Shown here in pieces: positions 61,101 to 64,000 of a stretch of DNA of 64,000 bases (positions are counted from its first letter, which is position 1; the number at the start of each line of letters is the position of its first letter). The notes under the pieces were generated by a model, which was not told where the DNA came from, did no database searches, and was given only the letters and a program-made list of their open reading frames with translations. The stretch covers positions 2,220,501-2,284,500 of the forward strand of contig VICG01000011.1 of the NCBI GenBank assembly GCA_008692225.1, given 5' to 3'. This DNA comes from Monilinia fructicola. Lineage: Eukaryota > Ascomycota > Leotiomycetes > Helotiales > Sclerotiniaceae. Both the position numbers and the translations under genes were made by a program.

Positions 61101-62394
61101 CGGTATACTTCCACAACCATCCAAGTCACCATGATCAAATGCTTGAGTTGGTATTCTATTGTGAATGGGACCTTCTGAAAGATGATCATCTCCACGGTTC
61201 TCGGCGTCCAGGTTATGTGTAACTGACCATTCTTGATAATTTCGGGAACGTCGTAATCTCTTGGCAATGTTGGTATCATATGGAGTTCCCTGATTTTGAA
61301 AACCCACCAGCGTTTCATTTGTCTCTGGCGAGTAACCTCCTTTAGAAAGAATCTCTGAAAGAGCTGATGGATTGTTTCCTTCGGCAGATTTATTGTCCCA
61401 TCCAGGAATGGAAAGTGCATCATTCGTGGTTGTATTTGCAGTACTACCAATGACGGAATATTGATTGTCATGATGTCTGTCATCGGAAGTTGATGCATGT
61501 CTCTCGATAGAGTTATATTGAGATATTTTGGGACGAGAAAATTCCGACATGTTGTTTGACTGGATCTCTGAGTCAAAACGCTCTGCCAACAAATTCTGTT
61601 TTAAGTTTTCCCAACCAAGATCCGTCAAAGGACGGATATCTTGGATGGTTGTTCTATATGAAGGCATGCTGGCCAGCATATCTTTGGTCAAAGGAGGATT
61701 GAGCTCCATACACCGTCTCTCGATCTCTGCTCTTCTCTCAGCTTTCAGCTCCGCGATTTCAAGTGTGGATTTCTCGGATATGGGGTTTGTATACCCATAG
61801 CCGTCATGACCGAGTTCTGCAGACAACTGACTAGATCTTCGTCTGCTCTCATTTGAGTTCGACGACTTATCAGCCCCGAGAGTTTCTCTTTTCATATTGT
61901 GTTTCCAATAGGAGATTGTCTCATGATTAGGAATAGGTGCTTCATATCTTTGCATTTCAAATGGAGTATAGACTTTCTCCGGCTGCCGCTCACCTCGGGT
62001 CTTTACGCAACCCATAGAAATGTGCTCCTGAAATGAAAGGTTAAGTTTGATAGGTTCAATCAATGGTACAAGGTATACTAACTTCAAGATCATTATTCTT
62101 CTGAAACATCCCCTCACATTCATCGCAAGTATAAATCAGCCCTGAAGAATGTTTGTATCGGTGCCATTGCAAGTCTTCAGCCTTGTAAAATGATCGAGTA
62201 CATTGATCACACTTGAAGGTAAGTGAAAGCTCCATGAACTCTATCTGGCCATTAGAACTTCTGGGCATTTCCACGTCATGATCATGCCCCCCGGCGAAAC
62301 TATTCTCAATTCCTGTGCCGCTGTGCGAGGCTTCACCTGTTTGTCCTGCTGCATCATGGTTACTAGAAGAAATCACGCGCATTTTATCCTCCAT
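58137..62394 (-). CDS. Large C2H2 zinc-finger, SH3-like and two-TM fungal protein
   Basis: Exons on the minus strand are 62394-62083, 62027-59127 and 59072-58137, all phase 0, giving 1382 residues. The start MEDKMRVISSSNHDAAG is the first ATG; upstream extension is without ATG. Near residue 70 lies a C2H2 finger, FKCDQCTRSFYKAEDLQWHR, with a second, CDECEGMFQKNNDLE, completed by EHISMGC across the splice (C2HC). About 400 residues of disordered and charged sequence follow. An SH3-like fold then appears around residue 530-580 (NEVIIVEGQVIDILYRHGEG, ending SGLVLERNICVLDRL). A helical region comes next. Exon 3 starts RCGHRIYDDF, making a CxC-G zinc-like site with the preceding Cys, and the protein ends in two membrane segments (WIIAFVIFGVGSLILGILWV and AIAGYMVSFAAISVGAVQSL). 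The C-terminal membrane region is common to many uncharacterised Pezizomycotina proteins. Its function is unknown. Confidence 0.85.
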
Positions 62395-64000
62395 TATTCT
62401 CTCCTCTAATCGCTGCCTCCCAGAATTACCCAAGCTTCCGTCAGAAATTGATGGATCTCAGTGACAATCACTATGTCGGCGGAAATTATAACATTAAAAC
62501 ATCCCGAAAGAGTTCAATGAACATAGGACAGTTGGGATCGAAGGTTGACGGTCACAATGATGTGTAGGTAGCAAGTGGGGATGTCGTGTACGACTTGATG
62601 AGCCTCTTGATAGCCTGTGATGTATGCACATAGTAGCAAGGGGCTGTATGGAGTACAGGCAAGATGGGGGCGAAAAGGATTCGCCATCATGCCCAATGGC
62701 TGACCATCAAATCAATGTCAAGCTGAGGGAAGGAAGAGTTTCGAGCCAAATATAGCCCAAGCAGGTGGAGAGGATTGATAAGTAGTCCTATTTGTCCATT
62801 CTAGTGCTCCACGACGTATACGTATCTAGTAGCTTTGAAGTCAAAGTTGCACGACCAGGAAATTACTCATCATGAATAAAACAATTGATCATACGTTTAA
62901 TGCTCGATAAAAAGATTTTGCATATTTGATTTCGGAAACAATGGGCAGCTCTTGTTCTCTTGTTGGCTCTACGGATAGTTGATGCTGTTGAAAAGCTGTG
63001 TTGCTGAAAATGGTTTTCTAGGCTCTGGCGTTGCCGTCATTGCAAATGTTTTATGGGGCTAGAACTAATTAGATCTTAAGCTTGAATAAGCAAAGTTATA
63101 AAGTTTCTCGAGTATACTCGAGTATTCAAGTACACAATTGGTTTAGTTCCAGCCAGTTGATAAGATATCTTTGGCTTTCTTACTGAGTACTCAAGTGTTA
63201 ATTCAATCAGATAGCTGATGAGACAATCTTCATAATCTCCAAAATCCTGTTGGATACCTCATCTGAAAGTTGATCGACTATTTGTTTTCGGGGGACATAA
63301 TCAACCTCTTCTGATTCCCACTGCTGGCAACCGAGGTTCTTATTAGCTCAGAAATGCATTCACCAATTCATTAGGCGATTAATGCTATTATATATCTCTT
63401 TTTGACAAGATATCATAGTATCATACAGAATATCAACGCAAGTAACCAATCAACAGTCACATTGATCTTTAACTTTAACTGTATCCTTTGCTTTTCTTTC
63501 CTTTGCTACTGATTTGTGGGGATAGTTGCTTGACAATGATCGATGGAAAAGTTTCCAGAAAGTAGGTAGAACTAATCTCTCCCTTAAGGTCAAGGTTAAC
63601 CTTAGCGAAAAAAAAGGAAAGCAACAACTGTTGAAGGGGCAATATAAAGAGATATTTTGATACTATATCAGTAAATATAAATATATATATTTACGTATTT
63701 AGATACGATGGATCTTGAATATTTACTGTATATCTTAAAAACGGCTCGGATGACACTGAGATAGTATCTATAATGACCGGGGGTTTTCCCTCAATTGTAA
63801 TCTTACCTAGATGCCCTTCACCTCTCGTCTTCTCACTTCTGTCCTAATAATGATTATCTGTCTCGCCACTTCTAATATAAGCAAGCCGGGTCATTATCCA
63901 GATTAGGATGCTGTAATAAAGGGTGATTTTACTACTTTGGATACGGAAAATCACATCAATGTACATCATTCGAAAGAAATGCTACTTCTAATCGTACTAT
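62395..64000. other. Right-end intergenic region, no gene seen
   Basis: Upstream of the large zinc-finger gene to the window edge. AT-rich, with paired CTCGAGTATACTCGAG-like DNA near 63108-63125. No coding frame is recognised. Confidence 0.5.

Overview
This is a nuclear chromosomal window from a filamentous ascomycete. The evidence is short introns (about 48-203 bp) with GT...AG ends and CTAAC-type branch sites, eukaryotic single-copy housekeeping genes, and wide spacers full of microsatellites. Gene style and content suggest Leotiomycetes, possibly Sclerotiniaceae (Botrytis/Sclerotinia-like). That placement is inference and was not tested by any search.

Layout. At 1-502 lies the 3' end of an Mpv17/PMP22 family gene. 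PGK1 (1487-3095, +) and the proteasome-lid gene SEM1/DSS1 (3405-4161, -) are convergent. An IML2-like gene (6054-8240, +) carries three single-base frame breaks. From 8.2 to 13.9 kb there is a repeat-bearing orphan ORF (9201-9806, -) and a decayed FAD-linked oxidoreductase (10855-12190, +). P5C dehydrogenase PUT2 (13938-15863, -) is intact. A broken MFS transporter (17122-18529, -), a BTB/POZ gene (19616-20576, -) and a dead APH-type kinase (21600-22290, +) follow. Next come a Baeyer-Villiger-type monooxygenase (22681-24480, -), a kinesin-6-like motor (26139-28771, -) and a TBC RabGAP (30040-32661, -).

At 33710-34557 sits an 848-bp almost fully palindromic element flanked by TA, followed by 3.7 kb of microsatellite-rich DNA. 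Then come a ubiquitin E2 (38293-38890, -), signal peptidase SEC11 (39886-40483, -) and a multi-pass AIG1-like membrane protein (41592-42760, +). About 7 kb of gene-free simple-sequence DNA follows. The right end holds an acidic orphan (49839-51431, +), a small secreted protein (54405-54910, -), two orphans (55624-56152 and 56831-57478, -) and a 1382-residue zinc-finger/SH3-like/two-TM protein (58137-62394, -).

The genes do not form a pathway or cluster: this is a mix of unlinked core functions (glycolysis, proline catabolism, proteasome, ubiquitin, secretion, spindle, Rab traffic) with accessory genes, several of them dead. Two kinds of damage can be told apart. The FAD oxidoreductase and APH remnants carry many lesions, including Trp codons turned into stops by G-to-A, which would fit RIP-like decay. 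In contrast IML2, the AIG1-like gene, the acidic orphan and E2 each have only one to three single-base shifts, most of them in homopolymer runs, and their frames close once these are corrected. Those may be base-calling errors rather than biology.
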